Counted from the stretch's first letter, positions 1 through 8,787 are shown. The stretch is 64,000 nt of DNA from VGJV01 sp964646415 (GCA_964646415.1 CAZYEL010000001.1:20214-84213); one strand, 5' to 3'. Program-made: numbers and translations. The notes: generated by a model not told the origin, from the sequence alone.

Positions 1-320
1 ACATATTTCTTTTGATTTGTGGCAATTTCTTTTTCGCTCAATACCTTCCGCGTCTCGGATCTTCCAGACGGATCTCCCACCTGCGCCGTAAAGTCCCCGA
101 TGATAAGAACTATGGTGTGGTCAAGCTCCTGAAACTCGCGGAGCTTCCAGAGCACCACCGCGTGCCCAAGATGCAAATCCGGCGACGTGGGGTCAATTCC
201 CAATTTCACTCGCAACTTCCTTCCGCTTCGGAGCGCCTCGGCAAGATGTCCGCGGTCAATAACTTTCTCCACGTTTCGCGCGAGGAGATGCTCAATTCTT
301 TTTTCATCCACTTTCGCCAT
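1..320 (-). CDS. tyrS: Tyrosine--tRNA ligase, N-terminal part (gene runs off the left edge)
   Basis: Reading the minus strand from an ATG at 320 gives 106 residues of a class I aminoacyl-tRNA synthetase that continues beyond base 1. The start of the catalytic Rossmann fold is clear: KLGIDPTSPDLHLGHAVVL contains the HIGH-type ATP-binding motif (HLGH), and GDFTAQVGDPSGRS follows, which is typical of bacterial TyrRS. The enzyme charges tRNA-Tyr in the cytoplasm. The KMSKS loop and the anticodon-binding domain lie outside the window. The ATG is preceded by AGAGG and by a TATAGAAT-like -10 sequence. TrpRS is the nearest alternative but has a different motif around DPSG. Confidence 0.9.
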   Translation of the reverse strand, partial: MAKVDEKRIEHLLARNVEKVIDRGHLAEALRSGRKLRVKLGIDPTSPDLHLGHAVVLWKLREFQELDHTIVLIIGDFTAQVGDPSGRSETRKVLSEKEIATNQKKY

Positions 321-342
321 AACCTCTATTCTATACGAAAAC

Positions 343-368
343 CCCCGCCAGTCCATGGACTGGCGGGG
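343..368 (-). terminator. Palindromic hairpin ending the clpP transcript
   Basis: A perfect 26-base palindrome with 12- to 13-bp arms (CCCCGCCAGTCC and its complement) lies downstream of clpP. On the minus strand it is followed by GTTTTCG, so it looks like an intrinsic terminator for clpP. Its GC-rich palindromic form resembles the short palindromes found inside coding genes of this window, so it may be a recruited repeat. Confidence 0.6.
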
Positions 369-402
369 CGAATCCTCACAGCTGACAGGCGCGCACGCGC
401 AA

Positions 403-984
403 TTACGACTTCTTCACAATTTGGTCAATCAAGCCGTACTCTTTCGCTTCCGCGGCGGTCATGTAGAAATCGCGGTCGGTGTCTTTCTCTATTTTCCCGA
501 TAGCCTGTCCCGTGTGCTTCGCGAGAATCTGGTTGATGTTGTCTTTAATCTTAATAATGTGCCGCGCGGTGATTTCCACTTCGGTTGCCTGGCCCTCGGC
601 GCCACCCATGACCTGGTGCAGAAGAATTTCCGAGTTTGGCAACGTGAAGCGCTTCCCCTTCTTTCCCGCAGCGAGCAGCACCGCGCCCATTGACGCCGCC
701 ATGCCTACGCACATCGTAACCACATCCGGCTTCACATACTGCATCGTGTCGTAAATCGCCATTCCCGCCGTTACCGACCCGCCGGGAGTATTCAGGTACA
801 ACTTAATATCTTTTTTCGAATCCTCATGCTCAAGGAACAGTAACTGGGCAATCACATTATTTGCCACCGCATCATTCACGGGTCCTCCCAAAAAAATGAT
901 GCGCTCTTTGAGAAGGCGGGAATAAATGTCGTACGCCCGTTCGCCATACTGGCTTTTTTCGATAACGGTGGGGATAAGATTCAT
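403..984 (-). CDS. clpP: ATP-dependent Clp protease proteolytic subunit ClpP
   Basis: 193 aa. This is the serine peptidase that forms a barrel-shaped tetradecamer and degrades proteins fed to it by Clp ATPases in the cytoplasm. With the start at MNLIPTVIEK the catalytic triad falls at Ser98 (GMAASMGA), His123 (LLHQVMGG) and Asp172 (KDTDRD), which matches the family spacing exactly. The NTPGGSV oxyanion region is present near residue 65. The frame extends upstream to a TTG at 1026, but those residues come from an intergenic repeat, so ATG 984 is preferred. A ClpC-like ATPase near the right end of the window could be its partner, although whether that protein carries a ClpP-binding loop was not established. 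Confidence 0.95.
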   Translation of the reverse strand: MNLIPTVIEKSQYGERAYDIYSRLLKERIIFLGGPVNDAVANNVIAQLLFLEHEDSKKDIKLYLNTPGGSVTAGMAIYDTMQYVKPDVVTMCVGMAASMGAVLLAAGKKGKRFTLPNSEILLHQVMGGAEGQATEVEITARHIIKIKDNINQILAKHTGQAIGKIEKDTDRDFYMTAAEAKEYGLIDQIVKKS

Positions 985-1119
985 CTTGGCATAAATCCGA
1001 AACTCTAATTTCGAAATCCTAAACAAATGACAAATTCTAAACTCGAATGCTCCAAACTTTGGAATTTAGATATTCGTGTTTGGAATTTGTTTAGAGTTTC
1101 GTGTTTCGATATTCGGATT
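985..1119. repeat. AT-rich imperfect inverted repeat between clpP and hppA
   Basis: The left part contains AATTTCGAAATCCTAAACAA and the right part TTTGTTTAGAGTTTCG followed by TTTCGATATTCGGATTT, so the region folds back on itself as a long imperfect hairpin. The same vocabulary (TTCGAAAT, CCTAAACAAAT, AAATTCCAA) recurs at 20147-20212, 20565-20634 and 35572-35690. It is a dispersed intergenic repeat family and no coding potential is seen. Confidence 0.65.
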
Positions 1120-3138
1120 TTACAGGAAGGGTACTAGAAGTAAAGCAATGATGTTTATGATTTTGATCACCGGGTTGATTGCGGGACCAGCCGTGTCTTT
1201 ATAAGGGTCGCCCACCGTATCGCCGGTCACCGCCGCTTTATGCGCCTGCGAACCCTTCCCGCCAAAATTCCCTTCTTCGATATATTTCTTCGCATTGTCC
1301 CATGCAGCACCGCCGGACGTCATCGAGAGCGCGACGAAAAGCCCCGTCACAATCGAACCGAGGAGCAGCCCTCCCAACGCCTTGGGTCCCATAGTGAATG
1401 CGACCACAATCGGGATTGCCACCGGCAAGAGCGCAGGAATCACCATCTCCTTAATCGCCGCGCGCGTCACGATGTCCACGCATTTCGCATAATCCGGTTT
1501 CGCGGTCCCCGCCATGATCCCCGGAATTTCTTTAAACTGCCTCCGTACTTCCTGCACCACGCTCCCCGCAGCTTTCCCCACGGCACGCATGGAGATTGAA
1601 GCGAATAAATAAGGGATCAGCCCCCCAATCAAAAGCCCGGCAATTACCTTGGGGTCGGTAAGGTCGAAAGACTGTCCCGCGTGCCGCGCGCCGAGATCGT
1701 GTACGTAGGAGGCGAAGAGCACTACCGCCGCAAGCCCTGCCGAACCGATCGCATACCCTTTCGTCACCGCCTTTGTCGTATTCCCCACCGAGTCAAGCGC
1801 GTCCGTAACTTCCCGCACCGATTCCGGAAGCCCCGCCATTTCCGCAATACCGCCCGCATTGTCCGTAATCGGGCCGAACGCATCAATCGCAACAACAATG
1901 CCCGTCATCGAGAGCATGCTCATTACCGCAAGCGCCACGCCGTAGAGTCCTGCCGCAGCGTACGAACCGAGTATGCCTCCCACAATCACTAAAATCGGAA
2001 GCGCGGTCGCCTCCATCCCCACGGAGAGTCCCGCGATGATATTCGTGCCATGGCCGGTTTCGGATGCCTGCGCAATCGAGCGCACGGGACGGAACTTCTT
2101 TGAAGTGTAGTACTCGGTAATCAGCACAATGAGCGCGGTAACCGCAACTCCTATCGCCATCGGGACGAAAAGCTCCCACCGCCCCAATTCAAACGCCCCC
2201 GAAAAGCGCGCACTCACAAACCAAAATCCGGCGAGTGAGAGCACGCTTGAACTGATAAGCCCTTTGTAGAGCGCCCCCATAATATTTGCGCTTTTTGCAG
2301 GGCTGCCCGCAACGCCTTGTTTATCGGCGGGCAAGCGCACAAAAAATATCCCCAGCACCGAGGCAATGGCCGCGATACCTCCCATAACGAGAGGCAATGT
2401 GACTGCCACCGCGTTCCCAGGGAACGTAAGCGCCCCCAGGATCATTGCCGCAATAGCGGTGACTGCATATGTTTCAAAAAGGTCCGCCGCCATCCCCGCA
2501 CAGTCGCCCACATTGTCGCCCACATTATCCGCAATCACCGCAGGATTCCGCGGGTCGTCCTCCGGAATCCCCGCCTCCACTTTCCCCACAAGGTCTGCTC
2601 CCACATCCGCTCCTTTTGTGAAAATTCCGCCGCCCAAACGGGCAAACACGGAAATCAAACTGCCGCCGAATCCAAGGCCGATGAGCGCATTCACATCTCT
2701 CGTCGCCGCATAAAACCCGGTGACCGCGAGAAGTGCCAATCCCACCACAAGGAGCCCGGTGACCGCTCCCCCCTCGAATGCCACCGCGAGCGCCTCGCGC
2801 AACCCGCGCTTCGCGGCCTCGGCGGTTTTCACATTCGCGCGCACCGATACGTTCATTCCCACATACCCGGCCACGCCCGAAGCAATCGCGCCAATGACAA
2901 AACCAATCATCGTTGCTTTATTCACCAGCACACCTATAACCACCGCCACAATCACCGCAACCACCGCAATGGTTGTGTACTGACGGTTCAGATATGCTTT
3001 TGCGCCGGTCCGTATCGCACTTGCAATTTCCTCCATCCGCTCATCCCCCCGCGCCCGCTTCGCAACACGCCTCCCCAACCATGCCGCCGCGACTATAGAT
3101 ACCACACTCGCCCACACCGCAAACGTGACTGCTGACAT
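1120..3138 (-). CDS. hppA: Membrane-bound proton-translocating pyrophosphatase, K+-independent type
   Basis: 672 aa. An integral membrane enzyme with about 15-16 hydrophobic segments that couples pyrophosphate hydrolysis to H+ (or Na+) pumping. The substrate-binding signature DVGADLVGKVEAG followed by EDDPRNPAVIADNVGDNVGD lies near residues 175-215, and the second acidic cluster DTVGDPYKDTAGPA is near the C-terminus. The determinant of potassium dependence reads GNTTKA, with Lys, as in K+-independent H+-PPases; the K+-dependent class has Ala there. The length is normal for the family. Translation from ATG 3138 gives a hydrophobic N-terminus. nusA lies 13 bases upstream on the same strand, so the two may be co-transcribed. 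Confidence 0.95.
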   Translation of the reverse strand: MSAVTFAVWASVVSIVAAAWLGRRVAKRARGDERMEEIASAIRTGAKAYLNRQYTTIAVVAVIVAVVIGVLVNKATMIGFVIGAIASGVAGYVGMNVSVRANVKTAEAAKRGLREALAVAFEGGAVTGLLVVGLALLAVTGFYAATRDVNALIGLGFGGSLISVFARLGGGIFTKGADVGADLVGKVEAGIPEDDPRNPAVIADNVGDNVGDCAGMAADLFETYAVTAIAAMILGALTFPGNAVAVTLPLVMGGIAAIASVLGIFFVRLPADKQGVAGSPAKSANIMGALYKGLISSSVLSLAGFWFVSARFSGAFELGRWELFVPMAIGVAVTALIVLITEYYTSKKFRPVRSIAQASETGHGTNIIAGLSVGMEATALPILVIVGGILGSYAAAGLYGVALAVMSMLSMTGIVVAIDAFGPITDNAGGIAEMAGLPESVREVTDALDSVGNTTKAVTKGYAIGSAGLAAVVLFASYVHDLGARHAGQSFDLTDPKVIAGLLIGGLIPYLFASISMRAVGKAAGSVVQEVRRQFKEIPGIMAGTAKPDYAKCVDIVTRAAIKEMVIPALLPVAIPIVVAFTMGPKALGGLLLGSIVTGLFVALSMTSGGAAWDNAKKYIEEGNFGGKGSQAHKAAVTGDTVGDPYKDTAGPAINPVIKIINIIALLLVPFL

Positions 3139-3151
3139 AACAATCTTTTAG

Positions 3152-4375
3152 TTATTCCTTCGCTTCCTTGACCGAGGAAGCCTCATCGTTTTCTTTTTCA
3201 TCTTTAACTTCGGGAATACCGGCTACTCCCCCCTCCTGCGTTTCTTCGGGACGGGTCTGGGAACGTACATCAAGCTTCCATCCGGTAAGCTTCGCCGCGA
3301 GGCGGACATTCTGCCCGCCTCTCCCGATTGCAAGACTCAATTGGTCTTCGGGCACGTACACGCGCGCCTCCCGGCGAGGGAGTACTTCGACGCGCTCGGC
3401 TTTCGCGGGCGACAACGCATTGCCCACAAATTTCCCCGGGTCTTCTGACCATTCTATAATGTCCACCTTCTCCGGACCAAGCTCATTCGTAACCGCCATA
3501 ACCCGCGTGCCGCGCTGCCCCACAAGCGCACCCACCGGATCCACCCCCTCCGCTTTCGATGCCGCGGCAATCTTCGTGCGGTTCCCCGCTTCCCGGGCAA
3601 TCGCTTTTACTTCCACAACTCCTTCCGCAAGCTCGGGAACTTCAAGTTCAAAAAGTTTCGCGACGAACTTAGGATGCGAACGTGAAAGCACGATGCCCGG
3701 CAGACGCGTGTCTTCTTGCACCGCAAGCACGAGAAAGCGCAGACGCTCTCCCGAGCGGTAATGCTCTCCCGGAATGGACTCGTTTGCAAACATCACCCCC
3801 ACCGTGCGTCCAAGGTCGATGTACACATGTCCCCGCTCGAACCGCTGTACGATGCCGCTCACAATTTGCCCTTCTTTATCGCGCCATTCGGAGAGAATCG
3901 AGTCACGTTCCGATTCCCGCAATTTCTGGAGGATGATTTGCTTCGCAGTCTGGGCCGCGATGCGGCTGAAGTCCTCATGCGTCTCAAGCGGGAACAGCAT
4001 CTCATCGCCAAGCTTCACGTTTGGTTTTACTTTCTTCGCTTCATCGAGCAATACATGCCGCTCGGCGTTGTAGCGGGGCAACGCCGCTTCTCCTTGCTGC
4101 TCCGGAGATACTGCTTCGGGCACTGCTGCCTCCTCCGTTCCCTCCTCCACTATCCGCACCGTCGATTCGTCGACAATCGTCTTCACCTGCCAGAAACGCA
4201 ACTCGCCCGATTTCGAGTCGAGCTTCGCTCTCACAATATCTCCACGCGTTCCGTATTCTTTTTTATACGCAGCCGCGATAGATGATTCGATCGCTTCAAG
4301 CACCCGTTCAGGCTCAAGCCCCTTTTCTTCGGCGACTTGTTTGAGCGCCCGGGATATATCTTTTATGTTCAGCAT
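3152..4375 (-). CDS. nusA: Transcription termination/antitermination factor NusA
   Basis: 407 aa. It binds RNA polymerase and nascent RNA and modulates pausing, termination and antitermination. Domains in order: a helical N-terminal RNAP-binding domain (MLNIKDISRALKQVAEEKG; ESSIAAAYKKEYG), an S1 domain (GQIVSGIVQRFERGHVYIDL), then two KH domains ending with AIGRGGQNVRLAAKLTGW. The protein ends with a short acidic tail of about 35 residues and lacks the C-terminal repeats of E. coli NusA. The open frame continues upstream to 4453, but ATG 4375 begins the conserved domain exactly. The gene is upstream of hppA on the same strand. Confidence 0.93.
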   Translation of the reverse strand: MLNIKDISRALKQVAEEKGLEPERVLEAIESSIAAAYKKEYGTRGDIVRAKLDSKSGELRFWQVKTIVDESTVRIVEEGTEEAAVPEAVSPEQQGEAALPRYNAERHVLLDEAKKVKPNVKLGDEMLFPLETHEDFSRIAAQTAKQIILQKLRESERDSILSEWRDKEGQIVSGIVQRFERGHVYIDLGRTVGVMFANESIPGEHYRSGERLRFLVLAVQEDTRLPGIVLSRSHPKFVAKLFELEVPELAEGVVEVKAIAREAGNRTKIAAASKAEGVDPVGALVGQRGTRVMAVTNELGPEKVDIIEWSEDPGKFVGNALSPAKAERVEVLPRREARVYVPEDQLSLAIGRGGQNVRLAAKLTGWKLDVRSQTRPEETQEGGVAGIPEVKDEKENDEASSVKEAKE

Positions 4376-4458
4376 CGTATTAATTAAAAATCCCGCATAC
4401 GCGGAATTCATTCCTTGCCTATCCAGGCTACTCCAATGCGACGCAGGGGTCAACCCCT

Positions 4459-4821
4459 CTATCCGACATTTTCATAGTGCCGGATGGCAGACTTCTCTTC
4501 TTCTTCCATAGTGATTGCGACAAGGTCGATCTGCCACCCGCGCCTCTCACGGAGCAATTCATCATGCTCATTCGCGAAAAGCATGGAGGTGCGCCGCAGT
4601 TTTCGTATTTTAGCACCCGACATTTGATCTTCCGGCTGGAGACTCCCTCTGCGCATTGTCTTCACTTCCACGAAGACCAGCGTACCGTTTGGATGTTTTG
4701 CAATGATATCAATCTCCCCCCACGGCTTGCGGTAATTCCGCTCGATGATACGGTAGCCCTTTCTTGAAAGGAATCCGGAGGCAATGTCCTCGCCAAGTTT
4801 TCCAGTCTCCCCTTTCTTCAT
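4459..4821 (-). CDS. YraN/UPF0102-family nuclease-fold protein
   Basis: 120 aa. The protein carries the compact PD-(D/E)xK core of the YraN family: GKLGEDIASGFLSRKGYRI, then GEIDIIAK, then FVEVKTMRRGS, which gives the E/D/ExK constellation. The family is found in nearly all bacteria and is related to Holliday-junction-resolvase folds, but its biochemical role is not established. ATG 4821 is preferred over an upstream frame extension. A TATTAT box lies only five bases before the start on the minus strand, so the message may have little or no leader. It is divergent from the LAGLIDADG gene. Confidence 0.85.
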   Translation of the reverse strand: MKKGETGKLGEDIASGFLSRKGYRIIERNYRKPWGEIDIIAKHPNGTLVFVEVKTMRRGSLQPEDQMSGAKIRKLRRTSMLFANEHDELLRERRGWQIDLVAITMEEEEKSAIRHYENVG

Positions 4822-4825
4822 GCTA

Positions 4826-4831
4826 TATAAT
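4826..4831 (+). promoter_or_regulatory. TATAAT -10 box before the LAGLIDADG gene
   Basis: A perfect TATAAT hexamer lies 29 bases before the ATG at 4861, in the 39-bp divergent gap with yraN. The predicted start site is about 4838. No convincing -35 element is visible. On the other strand the same A/T cluster reads TATTAT and may serve yraN. Confidence 0.45.
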
Positions 4832-4860
4832 AGTACTGTATGCGCGCCAACAGTTAAACT

Positions 4861-5316
4861 ATGTTTCGTGATAAACAAATGCTCACTTACGACTACATAA
4901 GGGGATTAATAACGGGTGAGGGATGCTTCACATTTTGCAGCGTTAGACATAAGGAGAAAGGAATTGTAAGTAATATTCCCACATTTGCATTGGGGATGAA
5001 CGAAAGGGATAAGATTCTTGTAGAAATCGTAAAAGAGTCGCTAGGTCTGAGAAATAGGATTTACGCATACGCTCCGAGAAAAAGGAAGGATGGTTATAAA
5101 AGGGCAGGAAGCGTACACCTCATGGTAAGGGATTTCGGACAACTGAAAAATGTGATAGTGCCGCTCTGCTATAAGAAGTTAAAAGGGCATAAGTCAATAC
5201 AATTCGAGGAATGGATATTTGCGATAGAAAGCGATCCAACGGTACCAAAAATATACAAACTCATACCAAAAATCTATAAGTCGGGATTTTATGAGAATAT
5301 CAAAAAGTTTGATTAA
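4861..5316 (+). CDS. Free-standing LAGLIDADG-type homing endonuclease-like protein
   Basis: 151 aa. The segment YIRGLITGEGCFTF near the N-terminus matches the LAGLIDADG motif, including the acidic metal-binding residue (GEG) and the following beta strand. Further on, KSIQFEEWIFAI fits the C-terminal helix of single-motif homing enzymes. Such proteins cleave DNA as homodimers and spread introns or inteins, but here no intron or intein host is visible, so it is free-standing. The gene is clearly more AT-rich than yraN and comM beside it, which suggests acquisition. A second in-frame ATG at 4879 (MLTYDYIRG) is an alternative start. Substrate unknown. Confidence 0.75.
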   Translation: MFRDKQMLTYDYIRGLITGEGCFTFCSVRHKEKGIVSNIPTFALGMNERDKILVEIVKESLGLRNRIYAYAPRKRKDGYKRAGSVHLMVRDFGQLKNVIVPLCYKKLKGHKSIQFEEWIFAIESDPTVPKIYKLIPKIYKSGFYENIKKFD

Positions 5317-5657
5317 AATTTTCCCATTTGTTTGTTGAATCACAAACCAAAATTTCCTAAATCATAGAAAACATCAAATAATCTATATTTACCAATGGTT
5401 TGTCAGTGTTTATCAATAAATGCACATTTTCTGACAAACAAAAAAGTTTATCAGAAATATTAGCCTTCAATCTAAATCCTTTGTATATTCTATTTCCGGC
5501 AATAACTCAGCAGTATGTATTGCCGAATACTATTGCCGATTTAATCCATGGAAATGGGTTCCTTTGGGCTCCGAGGGCTTAAAGCATTCTGCTCTTTCGC
5601 CTTCGCCAAAATCAAAGATGTAAAGCGCTGTGAGTAAGCGATGAGGGACTATATGGT
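5317..5657. repeat. AT-rich gene-free spacer with inverted GTTTGTCAG repeats
   Basis: No convincing gene is present; the short frame at 5400-5582 has no supporting features. The arms GTTTGTCAG (5398-5406) and CTGACAAAC (5431-5439) form a perfect 9-bp inverted repeat, and further ACAAACCA/TGGTTTGT copies occur nearby. The strong A/T bias matches the LAGLIDADG gene to its left, so this spacer may belong to the same acquired segment. Confidence 0.5.
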
Positions 5658-6002
5658 ATGCTAGATTCCATGGACCAAAAAAATCTTTCGGAGTATCAGA
5701 GAAAATTAGAGGAGAGGAAGAAAGCGCTTCTTGCCGAGGTGAAGTCACATAACACTCCGGGAAGCTTCGGAAATGATGTCGACGCTTCAAGCGAAGAAAC
5801 AGACCAGGCCGAAGAAGAGGGGAATCGGCAGGCAATCGCGGAATCGCTCCGAGACGACATTAACGAAGTGGACTCGGCGCTCGAGAAAATCCAGCGGGGA
5901 ACGTACGGCGTATGCGAACAATGCGGCGCATCGATTGAAACCGACGTACTTGCAACCGCGCCTGAATCTGCGTTGTGCCGCTCATGCAAAAAAAAGAAGT
6001 AG
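5658..6002 (+). CDS. DksA/TraR-family zinc-finger protein
   Basis: 114 aa. The N-terminal half is a predicted coiled coil (LSEYQRKLEERKKALLAEV; EEEGNRQAIAESLRDDI). It is followed by GTYGVCEQCGASI and ALCRSCKKKK, a CxxC...CxxC zinc finger typical of DksA/TraR. These proteins insert into the RNA polymerase secondary channel and modulate initiation. The length is shorter than E. coli DksA (151 aa) and close to the general-stress/YteA-like members. ATG 5658 has GAGGGA nine bases upstream; ATG 5670 is an alternative. The C-terminus is unusually lysine-rich. Confidence 0.88.
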   Translation: MLDSMDQKNLSEYQRKLEERKKALLAEVKSHNTPGSFGNDVDASSEETDQAEEEGNRQAIAESLRDDINEVDSALEKIQRGTYGVCEQCGASIETDVLATAPESALCRSCKKKK

Positions 6003-6044
6003 TGTCGTCCCATATGGTGCCCGCGGTGCAACTTTCCTAGTTTC

Positions 6045-7571
6045 ATGCGCGACCACCTTGCCCGCGTACACTCTGCAGAACTTGAAGGGATTCACGCGCG
6101 CCCCATTGAGGTGGAAGTGGATTTGAATGTCGGGCTCCATTCGTTCACCATTGTCGGCCTTGCCGACAAAGCACTGAACGAAGCCCGCGAACGGGTGAAC
6201 TCTTCACTTAAGAATTCGGGAGTAAAACCGCCCAACCGGGAGAACCGGAAAATCACGGTGAATCTCGCTCCTGCGGACGTAAAAAAAACCGGCTCGCAGT
6301 ACGACCTTGCAATTGCAATCGGATATCTTCTTGCAACTCACCAGATACAAAAGTTCGAAACGCACGACAAGCTCTTTGTAGGGGAGCTTGCTTTGGACGG
6401 GCGGCTGCGACCGGTACGCGGCGCCTTGAGCATCAGTCATATGGCCGCTCAATCCGGATTCCGCTATGTATTTCTCCCCGCCTGCAACGCAAACGAAGCC
6501 TCGGTGGTTGCCGAAACACATGTGGTCCCGATTGAAACCCTGAACGATGCAATCGAGTTCCTTGAAAGCCGCCGGCCACTTGCGCGCCATGTATACCGCC
6601 CCGCGGAAGCTATCGCTTCGAATGTTCCGGACTTTGCCGACGTGAAAGGACAAGAAAATGCGAAGCGCGCACTCATCATCGCCGCGGCAGGAGGACACAA
6701 CCTTCTAATGAGTGGGCCTCCAGGAGTAGGGAAGAGTCTTCTTGCCCAGGCAATGGTGAGCATCTTGCCGCCGATGGACCCCGAGGAATCCATCGAGGCC
6801 ACCAAAATATGGAGTGCGGCGGGGCTTACCGTACAAGGACTTCTCACCGCGCGGCCTTTCCGCGCACCTCATCAAACCGCAACTCTTCCCGCAATCGTGG
6901 GAGGCGGCAGCGACCCAAAGCCGGGAGAAATCAGTCTTGCGCATCGCGGCGTACTCTTCCTCGACGAGTTTCCGGAGTTCCAACGGCATATTCTCGAAGC
7001 GCTCCGGGCACCCATGGAAACGGGCACAGTACATGTCGCCCGCGCAAAGGGCGCACTCACATTCCCCGCGCGTTTTACGCTTGTCGCCGCCATGAACCCC
7101 TGCCCATGCGGATACCATGGCGACCCAGAGAAAGACTGCAAATGCTCCCCGTACGAAGTAATTAAATATCAAAAGAAAATCTCCGGACCGCTCACGGACC
7201 GGATTGACCTGCATGTGACCGTGCCCCGAGTACCGATCGCGCATCTCCGGGAATCACACACTTCCACGCTCACCAGTGCAGATGCCCGTGCGGCAATCAC
7301 GGCCGCACGCGCCCGCCAGCGCACACGGCTTAGCCCGCGCCACATCACTACGAATGCCGATATGAACTCCAAACACGTCGAGTCTCTGCTCAACATGGAT
7401 CGCACCGGCGAAGAATTCGTCGCCACACTCACGCACAGCGAACTCTCGCCTCGCGCATATTATCGCCTCCTCAAGACCGCCCGCACCGTTGCCGACCTCG
7501 AAGAATCCGAATTTGTTACCGCCTCACACCTTGCGGAAGCGTGGGGATATCGTGTCCGCGAGCAAGCGTAG
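6045..7571 (+). CDS. comM: ComM/YifB-family Mg-chelatase-like AAA+ ATPase
   Basis: 508 aa. The N-terminal ChlI-like S5 fold (residues 1 to about 165; ARPIEVEVDLNVGLHSF) is followed by a AAA+ module with Walker A GPPGVGKS and Walker B VLFLDEF, and a C-terminal Mg-chelatase domain. In transformable bacteria ComM is a hexameric helicase that promotes branch migration of incoming DNA into the chromosome. The CPCGYHGD segment with its cysteines, seen in the family, is present. It is a full-length member. It sits near several genes relevant to DNA uptake (T4SS-like operon, pilB), but not in an operon with them. Confidence 0.92.
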   Translation: MRDHLARVHSAELEGIHARPIEVEVDLNVGLHSFTIVGLADKALNEARERVNSSLKNSGVKPPNRENRKITVNLAPADVKKTGSQYDLAIAIGYLLATHQIQKFETHDKLFVGELALDGRLRPVRGALSISHMAAQSGFRYVFLPACNANEASVVAETHVVPIETLNDAIEFLESRRPLARHVYRPAEAIASNVPDFADVKGQENAKRALIIAAAGGHNLLMSGPPGVGKSLLAQAMVSILPPMDPEESIEATKIWSAAGLTVQGLLTARPFRAPHQTATLPAIVGGGSDPKPGEISLAHRGVLFLDEFPEFQRHILEALRAPMETGTVHVARAKGALTFPARFTLVAAMNPCPCGYHGDPEKDCKCSPYEVIKYQKKISGPLTDRIDLHVTVPRVPIAHLRESHTSTLTSADARAAITAARARQRTRLSPRHITTNADMNSKHVESLLNMDRTGEEFVATLTHSELSPRAYYRLLKTARTVADLEESEFVTASHLAEAWGYRVREQA

Positions 7572-7683
7572 GAGTATCGATGCTAATATACAAATTCTAC
7601 TAATGCTACAAATGGGGTGCGGATGATCTCTACCTGTAATCCATTCGTATAATTAGTACCCATTAGTATATTGGCGTCGTGTA

Positions 7684-8787
7684 CTATTTAACAAACGGAT
7701 TTGCCGCCCCCAATACTTCAAAATGCACATGGCACCCGGAAGCGTCTCCCGTATCGCCCATTGTACCGATTTGCTGCCCTTGTTTTACGTATTCTCCCAC
7801 TTCCGTCGTTGCCTCTTTCAGGTGGGCATAGCGCGTCCGTATATTCGCTCCCGCCGGGTGCTCGATAAGCACAAATTTTCCGTAGCCTCCATTCCAGCCA
7901 TCATTGCCCTCGCCGTATCGCTCATCCGGAATCACCAACCCCTCCGCAGCAGCGAGCACGGGGGTGCCGCACACGCCCGCGATATCCACCGCGCTCACCG
8001 GGTGTAGGCGCCCCCAATTAAACCCCGCCGCAGGAAAAATGAAATACCCTTTGAGGACGGGAAGCGGTTTTCCCTGCTCCGTTGCGCGCACCCCCGTCGC
8101 ACCCGGGACGATCAGACGCGTACCCGGACCAATCATCGCGAGATTTACCGACCGGTTCACGCTTGCAATGTCTCCCGAAGCAACGCTGAAAATATCGGCA
8201 ATGGATTCGAGAGTGTCGCCGTCTTTCGCGATATACACGACGCCGGACATCGGAGGAATCTGTAACGTTTCTCCTACGGTGAGCCGACTGGCCTTTACGC
8301 TCGGATTCGCCCTAAGCACGGTTTCCAAAGAAACCCCGAATTTCGCGGCAATTTTAGAGAAAGTATCGCCTCGTACCACTTTATATGAAACGAACTCTGC
8401 CCGTGGAGAAAATCCCGGTGCGGTTCCAAAATCATTCAACATTGTCGGTTGCGTCGTCTGCGCCTGCGCGGTGAGCAACTCTTCTCTGAAATCCGCGGCG
8501 TGCGCAGGAAACATCCCGAGCCGAGGCTGGCTTGCGACGAATGCGCCTGCGGCAAAAAAATTTCCCCATCGCGCCTGCGGCGCCGACCCGCCCACCGACC
8601 GCTCAAGGACGGAGCTGTGACGGGCTGGCCCGCCCCACACCCCTTTTTCAGCTCCTTGTACAGGCCCTATAAACACGCTTAAAAAGCTTGCGGCAACAAG
8701 CCCCGCAAGCAAAAAAACGGCCATAGCGAATGGCTTCTCCGCGCGCCAAAGTTCCCGTACAATAGCCTTACTGATAGGATACAGCAT
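7684..8787 (-). CDS. Membrane-anchored LysM/M23 peptidoglycan endopeptidase
   Basis: 367 aa. An N-terminal membrane segment (MAVFLLAGLVAASFLSVFI) leads to an exported part. Two LysM repeats follow (SYKVVRGDTFSKIAAKFGVS and YIAKDGDTLESIADIF), which bind glycan chains. The C-terminal M23 (LytM) domain has the zinc ligands in RLHPVSAVDIA and CHVHFEV, so the active site looks complete. The role is probably cell-wall remodelling outside the membrane. A Leu/Pro-rich linker of about 80 residues separates the anchor from the first LysM. It is divergent from the helicase gene, only ten bases away. Confidence 0.88.
   Translation of the reverse strand: MLYPISKAIVRELWRAEKPFAMAVFLLAGLVAASFLSVFIGPVQGAEKGVWGGPARHSSVLERSVGGSAPQARWGNFFAAGAFVASQPRLGMFPAHAADFREELLTAQAQTTQPTMLNDFGTAPGFSPRAEFVSYKVVRGDTFSKIAAKFGVSLETVLRANPSVKASRLTVGETLQIPPMSGVVYIAKDGDTLESIADIFSVASGDIASVNRSVNLAMIGPGTRLIVPGATGVRATEQGKPLPVLKGYFIFPAAGFNWGRLHPVSAVDIAGVCGTPVLAAAEGLVIPDERYGEGNDGWNGGYGKFVLIEHPAGANIRTRYAHLKEATTEVGEYVKQGQQIGTMGDTGDASGCHVHFEVLGAANPFVK

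Noticed and set aside
5400..5582. 60-codon frame in the AT-rich spacer
   Set aside because: No Shine-Dalgarno, no homology-like pattern, and it covers an inverted repeat.
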